DNA of 64,000 nt from Symsagittifera roscoffensis. Lineage: Eukaryota > Xenacoelomorpha > Acoela > Convolutidae. The notes beneath the pieces are model-generated. The model ran no database searches and was not told where the DNA came from. It saw only the letters and a program-made list of their open reading frames with translations. The stretch spans positions 21,499,461 through 21,563,460 of the forward strand of contig NC_087070.1 of NCBI RefSeq assembly GCF_963678635.1. Direction: 5' to 3'. This document shows positions 53,374-62,613 of this stretch, in pieces. Position 1 is the first letter of the stretch. Each line of letters begins with the position of its first letter. Both the position numbers and the translations under genes were made by a program.

Positions 53374-55507
53374 AGAAAGTCCAGATGATGATGATATTTT
53401 CCCCTTTATCGTAGATGCAACCACTGATAGAGGACAGCATATATTCTGCAAAAATTTACTCTTAAATTTGTTTGAACCCGGAATCAGTCCATGTAAAACA
53501 GAGTTCCCAGATGTAAAAATCAAAAGACAAATTATCGATCACTATCTAAAAGATATATGTAACCTAACACAACAATACGGAATCTACTCCTTAGAATTCA
53601 GCTCACCAAACCAGAATCACAGTAAATATATAATTCAAACAGACGACCTTGATTTAGAATTCTCAAAAGTATTCTCAGAATATATAAAAAGCATCCAATA
53701 TCATAACTCACAAAGAGCAAACTCCATATTCACCAATGAAGTTTTTGCGATAATATATAGTTATATCTCGATATTAGAAAACGAAATCCAGATACCAAAT
53801 GTCTCACCGACAGAAACATCTAAACATATAAGAGTACGACATGAAATCACACTACTCTCTAGTTTTCTAAATATAATTAAAGAAAATTTCACGAAAGATG
53901 AAGTTTCACAACATACAAAACACGACTTACAAAAAATCTTGGCATGGTTCATAATAGATTATTTCACACATAATATTGATTTAATTTCACAAGCAAGAAA
54001 AAACTTTAGACCCAAAAACTCCAACGATGATACTGCCATCACAGAACAATCAGACTATGTTTGGGACCCCGAATGGTCTCATCCCGCATTCATAAACTTC
54101 CCACAATCAATCTCAAGTCAAGCAATAAGTACGATATCTTATGTAAGAGATTATGTACGAGTAATACCATTAACCATTGATGCAACACCATTAAACTATA
54201 ATACATTTTTACCCGATATGCAAAATAATAGTTTAAACTCTACAGTCATACACAATGAAAACCTCAATGGAACTAGGAATCTTACTCAACAAGATATCCA
54301 GACACCATCACACTTCATAAATGAAGAAATCGTACACACAACAACTACACAACAAAGTATTTCACCAATACGTCCAAACTTAACAACACCAAGAAATACA
54401 AATTCTTCACAAACACAGGTAACATTACAATCAACCGTTAAACCTTCGGTTGCTCCAAAATATTCACACATGGATTACCAAACATACAGACCCATGACAA
54501 TACCGCAAAAAACACGCAAAACGTTCACTAGAAACAACTTTGCAGACCATAATTATAATTACACACATCCATCAAAAACAAATTATCAACCACGAAAAAA
54601 TTTTAGTAATTATACAAGATCTCGAAACTGGAATAACCCAATGGCACCACCTAATTCAGTAAATTTCCAAACAAATTTACATCCTCCACAGGATCGTAGT
54701 GAAAACTATCCATTTTTTCAACAAAATAAAAATAAAGGACAAACATCTTATCAAATGGATTACTTATCCTCAGATGATGATTTCTTACAACCAGATATAT
54801 TTACACCCAATAATCAAGAATATCGTGGACAAGGAATACAGAAACCACATACATATCATAGAATTTTTTCTCCACAACCAATAGATACACAAATTCAACA
54901 ACCAATTCAACAACAAAACCCAATTAATAATTCTTTTCAACCAATTCAACAACAAAACCCAATGATTGCAAACTCGTACCAACCAGCACAAATGCAAAAT
55001 GAAATACCACTCCCATATTATCTTCAACAACACGAAATAACAAGAAATCAACTTTCAAATTTTTCTCAAATGCCAAATGCAGCAGAATCATTACAAATGA
55101 CGATGAATCCATACCTTATGGGTGGATCATCAATAACATCAAATAAACTTTTAATGGTATTCACAGGAACAGACCCTGAATATTCTGTAGAAGACTATTT
55201 AAATGCAGTCACAGCAAATTTGATTTTAAATATAGGACCTGAACCAATTAATACGCCACTACATCAAAACTGGATACATCGACGCACAGCGTTAAAACAA
55301 ACAACTCTAGATGGCGCAGCCCAAAAATGGTTTTCAGTATTGCCTATAGAAATAAAATCAAATTGGAAAAGATATACACAAGAATTTTCAAAAATGTTTG
55401 ACTCCGAAAGAAACAAACAACAACAAAGAGTTTTATGTAATGAAATTCGCAGATTACCAAACGAAACCATCAAGCAATTAGCAGTACGAATCGAAACACT
55501 AGTTTGA
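53348..55507 (+). CDS. gag: Retroelement gag (719 codons), interrupted by TGA
   Basis: ATG at 53348. Residues ~1-230 are acidic then helical (matrix-like). Residues ~330-580 are Gln/Asn/Pro-rich low complexity with QQPIQQQNP repeats. Residues ~597-719 show the retrotransposon gag capsid pattern: LLMVFTGTDPEYSVEDYLNA, a W..R..AL helix, GAAQKWFSVLP (W661-F662), then a basic helix FSKMFDSE..QQQRV and an E..RRLPNET segment. TGA at 55505-55507 stops it inside this domain. The same frame then stays open through to the pol ATG at 55550 and beyond, and the following sequence continues the capsid helices. No zinc knuckle precedes the stop; it lies downstream. So either this copy carries a nonsense change or the stop is read through. 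Confidence 0.88.
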   Translation: MSSTHTPGEESPDDDDIFPFIVDATTDRGQHIFCKNLLLNLFEPGISPCKTEFPDVKIKRQIIDHYLKDICNLTQQYGIYSLEFSSPNQNHSKYIIQTDDLDLEFSKVFSEYIKSIQYHNSQRANSIFTNEVFAIIYSYISILENEIQIPNVSPTETSKHIRVRHEITLLSSFLNIIKENFTKDEVSQHTKHDLQKILAWFIIDYFTHNIDLISQARKNFRPKNSNDDTAITEQSDYVWDPEWSHPAFINFPQSISSQAISTISYVRDYVRVIPLTIDATPLNYNTFLPDMQNNSLNSTVIHNENLNGTRNLTQQDIQTPSHFINEEIVHTTTTQQSISPIRPNLTTPRNTNSSQTQVTLQSTVKPSVAPKYSHMDYQTYRPMTIPQKTRKTFTRNNFADHNYNYTHPSKTNYQPRKNFSNYTRSRNWNNPMAPPNSVNFQTNLHPPQDRSENYPFFQQNKNKGQTSYQMDYLSSDDDFLQPDIFTPNNQEYRGQGIQKPHTYHRIFSPQPIDTQIQQPIQQQNPINNSFQPIQQQNPMIANSYQPAQMQNEIPLPYYLQQHEITRNQLSNFSQMPNAAESLQMTMNPYLMGGSSITSNKLLMVFTGTDPEYSVEDYLNAVTANLILNIGPEPINTPLHQNWIHRRTALKQTTLDGAAQKWFSVLPIEIKSNWKRYTQEFSKMFDSERNKQQQRVLCNEIRRLPNETIKQLAVRIETLV
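55505..55507 (+). other. In-frame TGA between gag and pol
   Basis: Gag (53348) and pol (55550) are in the same frame, and the 14 codons between the TGA and the pol ATG are all sense. The TGA is followed by AAAAGC rather than the CUAG or CAATTA-type contexts known for efficient readthrough. It falls within the capsid domain rather than at its end, which favours a recent point mutation in this copy. Confidence 0.85.
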
Positions 55508-55549
55508 AAAGCATATTCATTAAATACACATGACTATAAAAACACAAAG

Positions 55550-58500
55550 ATGACAGAAATCTTAATGATGACCTTAACACCACAATTAAGGAAAATAGCA
55601 ATAAAAAAGAGAGCATCCCATCCTTCGTCAATTCGAGAACCCGATTTAGATTTTCGAAAACTAGTAGACAAACTAGAACAAGCAGAAATCACAATGAAAC
55701 TCGAAGAAACGGAAAATCTGAAATTACAATACGTTAACAGAATTGAAACAGCTTCCACAAATATAAACAATATACAGGAATCAGATACAGATCTCGTTGA
55801 AAAAATCACTGAAATACTCAATATTTACGAAAAACACCCAAAATTTAAAGGCAAACCATCTTTCAAAAAATGGTGTAATTATTGCCGACGATACGGACAT
55901 AGTATTTCTGAATGTAGACAAAAACAGCAAGACAATCAAAATAAACCTCAAAAATATAAAGAACCAAATAAATCATTCTATCAATACATGAAAAAAGATC
56001 AAAATCTACCGAACAAAACAGTCTACAGCAACAACAGTTCAGGAAAACCACTCCCGAACAATACAAATTATACAAGAAATCAATCACCATATAACTCAAG
56101 TTATAGAGGAAGATCACCAGAACGAAGAAACACGCATAATTCGTCACAAAATCACTACAATAGACCAAATAGTCGAAATAACTACTCCAGATCACATTCA
56201 AATACACAACGATTTGTTTCTAGATCTAATTCCCAATCAAGAAATAATTATTATCCAAACAATCAATCACGAAATTCATCATACAATAGGAATAGAAACT
56301 ACTCAAACAATCGGAATAGAAGTTATTCAAACAACCGAAACCAGAATTACCCGAACAATCAATCAAGGAATAACTCATATAATAGATCGAACTATAACAG
56401 ACCAAACAATAATTACCAAAACAGATCGCGAAATAATTCACAAAATCGACACTCAAGTTATAATAATCGTTATAGAAATTATTCCCAATCACCACACCGG
56501 AATAATAATAACTATAATAATTCTAATAATCGCCACAGAAGTAGTACACCTAAACATCAAAGACATATTAATCAAGTACAATCTAATCCAGAAACAACAT
56601 CAGACCCTCCAGGTATTGATGACACAGTAACTGATACGTTACAACTCAACCAAATAAACTGTGGATCATCAGATTCAGAAAGCGATGCAGAAAACACTCT
56701 CTCCATCAACATGATAAAAGTCGAAAATGACTATGAACCTGTTATATATGAAGAACCTTTTTCATCACACATATATGAGAATCAATCAGAACTCCTTCAC
56801 AATTATTATATTGAACCCGTCCATTCCACACCGACGACACAAAAAACTAATGAAATTAACACTACAAACCTACCCAATGAGAAAGAAAAAACAAAATGCT
56901 TGAATACAAATCACATCTATCAAAACATACAAAAAGAACAACCCAAAGAAAAAATTTGGACAATACCATTTCTTTTGGAAAGTCCAAAAAGCAAAGAATT
57001 TCAACCACCAGATCTTGAAATTGATTTTTTAATTGATTCAGGAGCAGAATCAAATATAATAAACATTCCCACATGGAATGAAATAAAAACCTTACACCCA
57101 AAGCTAACACCTCTTGAAACCTCCAGCAAACTAGCAACAGCACAAGGATCAACATTAATAAACTACGGAAAAATTCAATTATTTCTCCTCCCCACAAGAA
57201 CATTGGAGCAAAACAAAATTTTAACCAAACCATTTAAACAAATATTCCATATCACTGATATTAAACATAATATCATTGGAATACCATTTATCTCTAAATA
57301 TATACCAACAATCAACATCTTGAATAGTAAAATATTAATCAAAGATAAATATACAAAAACAAAAGACACATCCCTAACATTTTTTCAAAGATTAAATAAA
57401 CAACCACCATTTTTTTCAAAATTTTACCCAATATATAACCAACAAAGAAAACACTTGAAACCACTATCAGGAAACATCTATAATTTTTCAATCAAACAAG
57501 TTCACCAATATGATAAAAAACAAAACAAACAAAAATTTTATATGTCAGATTTTGAATTCAAACCTATTCATAAGTTTTTCAAAATCACAATATCATCAAT
57601 AAAATATTTGAAAAACTCGAATTCAGATATTATTTCCTTACATGTATACAACAATACACCTTACCAAGTAACACTACCTTTAGGACTTTTAGGCTATTGC
57701 GAAACCAACGCTACAATATTACCAATACACGAAAAAGCATATCGTGTAAAAAATATACTCCAATTACTAGATATTTGTCAATCCACAATCCTTAATGAAG
57801 AATTATCTATAAATAATATAATAACTAACGAAAACAGAAATACGGATTATTTCACAAAAACCCCATATTTCAAACCTACATTCAACATAAGTAACTACAC
57901 AGAGAATCAACAGAAATTTTTAACAATGTTTAATTTCCAACATTCACAAATAACACAAGACGAATTTGAAAAACTAGCAAAACAGCTAATTAAATATTCA
58001 TCAGTCTATGCAACATCCAAATTTGATGTTGGCAAAATCAGCTCATCACTACATCTCCCATTAAAACCAGACGCAGTTTTCAAAAAACAAAGAGCAAGTA
58101 AAGTACCAATTCACTTACACGATAAAGTGAACAGATTACTCGACATTTTAGAACAATACAACATTATATCACCAGTAAACAAAGAGGAACAACCAAAAGG
58201 CAACACATTTATCAACCCTGTTATCATTCTAGCCAAAGGAGAATCATTAAAAATTGTTCTCGATGCTAGATACCTCAACTCACTCATAGATGAATCAAAG
58301 TGTAATTGGCCCATTGAACCAATACAAGTTATTTTAACAAAAATAAACGGAAAATACTTTACCACCGCCGATATGAATAGTGCATATAATCAAATGCCAT
58401 TAGATGAACAATCACGACGCTTAACACAATTTGTTATTGGAAATCAACAATACGAATTCAACCGCTTATTCTATGGAATATCCATAGGACCAGCAGCATT

Positions 58501-61500
58501 TTCAGCTTTTATGAGCAAAATTTTTCGACCACTAATACTCAAGAAAAACGCAATCACCTATTTAGACGATGTTTTTATGCAATCACAAACAAAAGAGGAA
58601 ATGTTCAATGTTTTAGAACAATATCACCAAATACTTCAGAACGAAAATCTGAAGGCCGCCCCCGATAAATCACACTTCTTTTTGACAAAAGTTAAATTCT
58701 TAGGGCATAATATAGAAAGAAAAACAATCACTCCATTGAAATCACGTATAGACGCTATTCAAAAACTCCAACCACCAACAAATAAAAAGAAAATCCAAGA
58801 ATTCCTCGGAATGTTAAACTTTTTAAGCAAATATGTTTATAAAATGCAATTATATCTACGACCATTCTATAACATACTTAGACAACAAAATAATTTTGAA
58901 TGGAATATAGAACATCAAGCACGATTTGAAGAAATTAAAAAACTTCTAACTGAACAAATTTCAAACACAATTCCAGATTCAAATCAACCATTTTATGCAA
59001 TGTGCGATGCTTCGAACTTTGGCATCGGCGCAGCATTATTACAATCACATAATAGTACAAATAAAATGAACCTCATATCAGCAAATTCTCGATTATTCAC
59101 TCAAGCAGAACTAAGACTCTCAACTCTAATGAGAGAATGTACAGCCATAATATATACACTAACAGAATATGAATTTCTGATACTTGGATCAAAACATCCC
59201 ACAGTTCTATTCACAGACCACAAACCAATCATCTTTCTTTTTACACAAAAGTCTAATCCAAACCACCGAGTTTATAGATTTCAACTCATTTTAATGAAAT
59301 TCCCAAACTTACATATAGTTTGGACCGCAGGAAAAAATCTTGCATTACCAGACACCTTAAGTCGAAATACGCCACCTGAATTACTTACACGAAAAACCAC
59401 AGTTGAAATACCCAAAAACATAAAATTCTACCTTGCAGAAAATGAAACATCACCCCGATTGGAATGCAAATATGCAGTAAAAACTGACGTTGAACAATCA
59501 CAAATAAATAATTTACAACATTTCCCACTTTATTTAGATTGTCAAAATAATCACTATGAAGTTGATCTACTTGGAACATCAACTTTTAAACCAATCCCAT
59601 ATTCACAATGGATAAAAAACAACACCCAACAAAAAAGAATAAAACAACACCCGCCTAAAAAAGACCATTTTCCACTAATTGAAAAAGAAAATCTGACTGA
59701 TAAAATAAACTTATCAGGACCACAAACAAACGATTCAAAATACACAATAAATCAAGTTTTTGACCTCCATGACCCACTTGACACAATACCCTTATCTAAA
59801 TTAGAAATCGAAAACATTTTTCTCCCCCCAACAGAAACAATTACAATTTCAACACTGAAACAATATCAAAACCTTGACCCAGTAATTCGACAACTGAAAT
59901 CATGGCACAAATATAAAACTAAACCTATCAAAGCAGATTCAACTATTCTAGGAAACAAAACACTCCTCCGATATTTTCGAAAATTCAACAATACAACAAT
60001 TAACGAAAACACAGACCTTCTAGAATACAAACTAAATGAATCTACAGCTCCCTGTCTCCCTTTAAGTATGATTCTTATAGCTTTTAATATTTCACATACA
60101 CAAAATATTAAAGGACACTCTGGATCAGAAAAAACATATTCAAATTTTATACAAAACTTTTATTTACCAAATGCACCAATTTGGATAAAAGTACTATGCA
60201 ATGACTGTATAGTATGTCAACTAAATAAACCTTACCCAAATCAAAAACAAATAGCACAAAAACAAGATTTTAAAGGACAAAGTTTGTACTTTAATCATCG
60301 TATCTCATTTGATACCAAAGGACCAATTTCACCCTCATCCGAAGGAAACTCCTACATTATGGTAATTGTTGACGCATTTACACATTATGTAGCACTTAAC
60401 CCAGTACCACATTGTAACGCTTATTACGCTTACACAACACTCTATGAACACTGGATAGCAAAATTCGGACTACCAGAAATTTTAGTTACAGACAACGGTA
60501 CAGAATTCATAAATAATGAAATCATCACACTATGTCATTTATATAATATTAAACACAAACCACGTACATCTCACGCACCTTGGACAAACGGCTTAGTCGA
60601 AGGTATGAACCGTTCATTACAAGAATATCTCAGATGTATCATCAATGGAAATGATACAAGATATACCGAATGGTCAGCAGATGTAAAACTATTTCCCTTA
60701 GCATATAATTCACAAATCACGACAACTTTAGGAATGTCACCATATGAAATGGTTTTTAACCAAAAGCCACGCAAACCAATAATGTTTACAGCAAAATCTC
60801 ATAAAAACGCACAAGGTTATTTTCAACCAAATAAAGACTCAATTTGTTATAACCTACCATTACATACACACGATGAAGATCATTTTCATCACCCACAAAT
60901 TCTTAAATTAGCCTCCGGTACACACACCGAATGGATTTTAAACAGAGATAAAAAACACAATGAAATTTACCAAAAGGTAACAAAAAAGTTGTTACAAAGG
61001 AAAAACATTAATGAACAAATAAATTCACGCTTTACACCAGCCTCCGATTTAAAAATTGGAACATTTGTTTTAATACCCAATTTTAATACTCAAAAAGGAA
61101 TTTCAAAAAAGTTACAACCCCTTCGTAAAGGACCATACCAAATAATTGCAAAACCCACTGATGTCACATATAAAATCACCGACTCAGATAAAAAAGAAAT
61201 CGTTCAACACCGAAATAACCTATTACCTTATTATCCAAAAGAATACGCACTCCGCGAACTAACTCAATTATATTCTTTTACAGGTTTAAAAGTTATTCAA
61301 AATAACCCACATACGGACAACAGAACAAAGGAACAAAATGATATTCACCTCGGAAATCAAAATACAAAATCAAACACCACAAAAAACAATACAAAAAATC
61401 TCGATCAAAATACATCTCAAAAAGAAAGAAAAAATAGAAAAATGACAGAACAAATAATACCCCAAAAACAAATCGACAAATCAGAACATAGAGAGTCTTC

Positions 61501-61591
61501 ACGACTTAGAAATCAACCACGTAAAAATTATAAAGTATTCATCCCACAATCTAAAATATTAAAGAAAGTTGAATTTCAAAAACAACCTTAA
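55550..61591 (+). CDS. pol: Retroelement pol (2013 aa): NC-PR-RT-RNase H-IN
   Basis: The first ~60 residues complete the gag capsid domain. A zinc knuckle follows: C109-x2-C112-x4-H117-x4-C122. Residues ~150-345 are low complexity, rich in Asn, Arg, Ser and Tyr. Protease: LIDSGAESN with catalytic D496-S-G. Reverse transcriptase: TADM at D941 and YLDD at 1004-1007. RNase H: CDAS at D1153 and FTDHKP. Integrase: H1516-x6-H1523-x29-C1553-x2-C1556, then D1588, D1648 and E1684 (D-x59-D-x35-E), and a GPY motif at 1861-1863. No chromodomain is visible; the C-terminus is Lys/Asn/Gln-rich. All catalytic residues expected for a Ty3-group pol are present. The true N-terminus is probably part of a gag-pol fusion rather than the 55550 ATG. 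Confidence 0.95.
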   Translation: MTEILMMTLTPQLRKIAIKKRASHPSSIREPDLDFRKLVDKLEQAEITMKLEETENLKLQYVNRIETASTNINNIQESDTDLVEKITEILNIYEKHPKFKGKPSFKKWCNYCRRYGHSISECRQKQQDNQNKPQKYKEPNKSFYQYMKKDQNLPNKTVYSNNSSGKPLPNNTNYTRNQSPYNSSYRGRSPERRNTHNSSQNHYNRPNSRNNYSRSHSNTQRFVSRSNSQSRNNYYPNNQSRNSSYNRNRNYSNNRNRSYSNNRNQNYPNNQSRNNSYNRSNYNRPNNNYQNRSRNNSQNRHSSYNNRYRNYSQSPHRNNNNYNNSNNRHRSSTPKHQRHINQVQSNPETTSDPPGIDDTVTDTLQLNQINCGSSDSESDAENTLSINMIKVENDYEPVIYEEPFSSHIYENQSELLHNYYIEPVHSTPTTQKTNEINTTNLPNEKEKTKCLNTNHIYQNIQKEQPKEKIWTIPFLLESPKSKEFQPPDLEIDFLIDSGAESNIINIPTWNEIKTLHPKLTPLETSSKLATAQGSTLINYGKIQLFLLPTRTLEQNKILTKPFKQIFHITDIKHNIIGIPFISKYIPTINILNSKILIKDKYTKTKDTSLTFFQRLNKQPPFFSKFYPIYNQQRKHLKPLSGNIYNFSIKQVHQYDKKQNKQKFYMSDFEFKPIHKFFKITISSIKYLKNSNSDIISLHVYNNTPYQVTLPLGLLGYCETNATILPIHEKAYRVKNILQLLDICQSTILNEELSINNIITNENRNTDYFTKTPYFKPTFNISNYTENQQKFLTMFNFQHSQITQDEFEKLAKQLIKYSSVYATSKFDVGKISSSLHLPLKPDAVFKKQRASKVPIHLHDKVNRLLDILEQYNIISPVNKEEQPKGNTFINPVIILAKGESLKIVLDARYLNSLIDESKCNWPIEPIQVILTKINGKYFTTADMNSAYNQMPLDEQSRRLTQFVIGNQQYEFNRLFYGISIGPAAFSAFMSKIFRPLILKKNAITYLDDVFMQSQTKEEMFNVLEQYHQILQNENLKAAPDKSHFFLTKVKFLGHNIERKTITPLKSRIDAIQKLQPPTNKKKIQEFLGMLNFLSKYVYKMQLYLRPFYNILRQQNNFEWNIEHQARFEEIKKLLTEQISNTIPDSNQPFYAMCDASNFGIGAALLQSHNSTNKMNLISANSRLFTQAELRLSTLMRECTAIIYTLTEYEFLILGSKHPTVLFTDHKPIIFLFTQKSNPNHRVYRFQLILMKFPNLHIVWTAGKNLALPDTLSRNTPPELLTRKTTVEIPKNIKFYLAENETSPRLECKYAVKTDVEQSQINNLQHFPLYLDCQNNHYEVDLLGTSTFKPIPYSQWIKNNTQQKRIKQHPPKKDHFPLIEKENLTDKINLSGPQTNDSKYTINQVFDLHDPLDTIPLSKLEIENIFLPPTETITISTLKQYQNLDPVIRQLKSWHKYKTKPIKADSTILGNKTLLRYFRKFNNTTINENTDLLEYKLNESTAPCLPLSMILIAFNISHTQNIKGHSGSEKTYSNFIQNFYLPNAPIWIKVLCNDCIVCQLNKPYPNQKQIAQKQDFKGQSLYFNHRISFDTKGPISPSSEGNSYIMVIVDAFTHYVALNPVPHCNAYYAYTTLYEHWIAKFGLPEILVTDNGTEFINNEIITLCHLYNIKHKPRTSHAPWTNGLVEGMNRSLQEYLRCIINGNDTRYTEWSADVKLFPLAYNSQITTTLGMSPYEMVFNQKPRKPIMFTAKSHKNAQGYFQPNKDSICYNLPLHTHDEDHFHHPQILKLASGTHTEWILNRDKKHNEIYQKVTKKLLQRKNINEQINSRFTPASDLKIGTFVLIPNFNTQKGISKKLQPLRKGPYQIIAKPTDVTYKITDSDKKEIVQHRNNLLPYYPKEYALRELTQLYSFTGLKVIQNNPHTDNRTKEQNDIHLGNQNTKSNTTKNNTKNLDQNTSQKERKNRKMTEQIIPQKQIDKSEHRESSRLRNQPRKNYKVFIPQSKILKKVEFQKQP

Positions 61592-62190
61592 ATTCTATTC
61601 TACATTTAAAAATCTTTGCACCTCTGAAACATTTCACACTTTCATTTTTCAAGATAACATGCTGATAAACACGCAGCGATTCTAGTTCAAAATTAGCCAA
61701 TAGGATTCATCCAATCCGTCACCTTCTATAGCTTTAACACAAACCAACTAGACGAAAAATATTAAACTCCAGGCATATCTATAACTATAACTCTACGACC
61801 TCCAGGTCAAAAATAAGCAAACCACTCCAACTTGACAACTAAAATAAATATCACCATAATATCATAACCCTCCCTTATCTAATAAACCAAAGATCAACAA
61901 TATTTCCCCAACTCAGCCCTCAAATACCCCCCAAACAAATATGTTAAATTTGCCTAAAGTAAAAGAACGACCATTTTATTTAGCCTAAAGTATAAAAATC
62001 TCAAAAATACCCCAGATCATTTGACAAATGAAAATAAAGACAAAGAAGACCTCCCGATCACCATAAAAATTGCCCCCAACAATTTTTTACGAAACTCAAC
62101 CCACTTGTCAAAAAACTAATAAATAATCCGACCACACTTGAAAATTGCCCCAAACAACAAAAAATATTCGATCACGAAGCCATTTCTTAA
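61592..62190 (+). other. Pol-to-accessory spacer of the retroelement
   Basis: About 600 bp without an ORF, A/C-rich. TTTAGCCTAAAGT / TTTGCCTAAAGTAAAAG is repeated around 61950-61995. AAGTATAAAAATC (about 61987) is TATA-like. It could hold a subgenomic promoter or splice elements, or simply be spacer. Confidence 0.5.
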
Positions 62191-62406
62191 ATGCTCTTCT
62201 ATCAAACAGTCACTAAAATTATCACAAACCTCAAACAATTTTTTACGATACTTGAAACTTTCATAATATTTCTTTTTGATATCCTTGAATCTTTTCTAAT
62301 ACTCTTAATCATTTTTTGTAATATTTTTTTAATTTTCTACACTATATTCGAGCTATTTCTCCAACTTTCAAAAACCCTTGATTATATCCACAGGTACGAT
62401 TTATAA
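62191..62406 (+). CDS. Small hydrophobic ORF A of the retroelement (71 aa)
   Basis: ATG at 62191, TAA at 62404-62406. A polar N-terminus (MLFYQTVTKIITNLKQ) is followed by ~40 residues almost wholly of I, L and F (FIIFLFDILESFLILLIIFC, NIFLIFYTIFELFLQL), which could form one or two membrane helices, and then a short polar tail. No family is recognised. It ends 10 nt before the next small ORF, and the pair resembles the tiny membrane proteins found in some viral accessory regions. Low-complexity chance translation is not excluded. Confidence 0.5.
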   Translation: MLFYQTVTKIITNLKQFFTILETFIIFLFDILESFLILLIIFCNIFLIFYTIFELFLQLSKTLDYIHRYDL

Positions 62407-62416
62407 AATTGTCTAA

Positions 62417-62593
62417 ATGATACGAACTATTTTCAGTAGAACTGATATTTTTCTACTATTTGTAATTTTCATAACATTTCTATCATCCCTCATTTTGACT
62501 ATATGCAAATGTATAAAGAAAGCAATCATCACATTCGCTCTAGCAAGAATCCTTCTAATTCTTTTCTTAGAAGAATACTTTAATAAACATTAA
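62417..62593 (+). CDS. Small hydrophobic ORF B of the retroelement (58 aa)
   Basis: ATG at 62417, TAA at 62591-62593. It reads MIRTIFSRTD, then a ~20-residue membrane helix (IFLLFVIFITFLSSLILTIC), a KCIKKA positive patch next to Cys, a second hydrophobic stretch (ALARILLILF) and a charged end (LEEYFNKH). The layout (short lumenal N-terminus, one helix, Cys/Lys-rich border) suits a viroporin-like or signal-anchor protein. No homologue is claimed. Confidence 0.55.
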   Translation: MIRTIFSRTDIFLLFVIFITFLSSLILTICKCIKKAIITFALARILLILFLEEYFNKH

Positions 62594-62613
62594 CTTTTTC
62601 ACTAAAACAATAG
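62594..62613 (+). promoter_or_regulatory. Putative splice acceptor for the downstream ORF
   Basis: CTTTTTCACTAAAACAATAG carries a pyrimidine tract, a branch-like CTAAAAC and a terminal AG. That AG is the end of the TAG stop which closes the next frame on its 5' side, so splicing here would open the ATG-less ORF exactly at its first codon. Candidate leader donors (GTAAGT at 52604 and 52719) have good consensus. Confidence 0.5.

Noticed and set aside
55501-55512. TGA as a programmed readthrough or selenocysteine codon
   Set aside because: It lies inside the capsid domain and lacks a known readthrough context, and I see no obvious stimulatory structure. Kept only as a less likely alternative.
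56214-56630. 138-codon + ORF overlapping pol
   Set aside because: A frame-shifted reading of the Asn/Arg/Ser-rich low-complexity part of pol.
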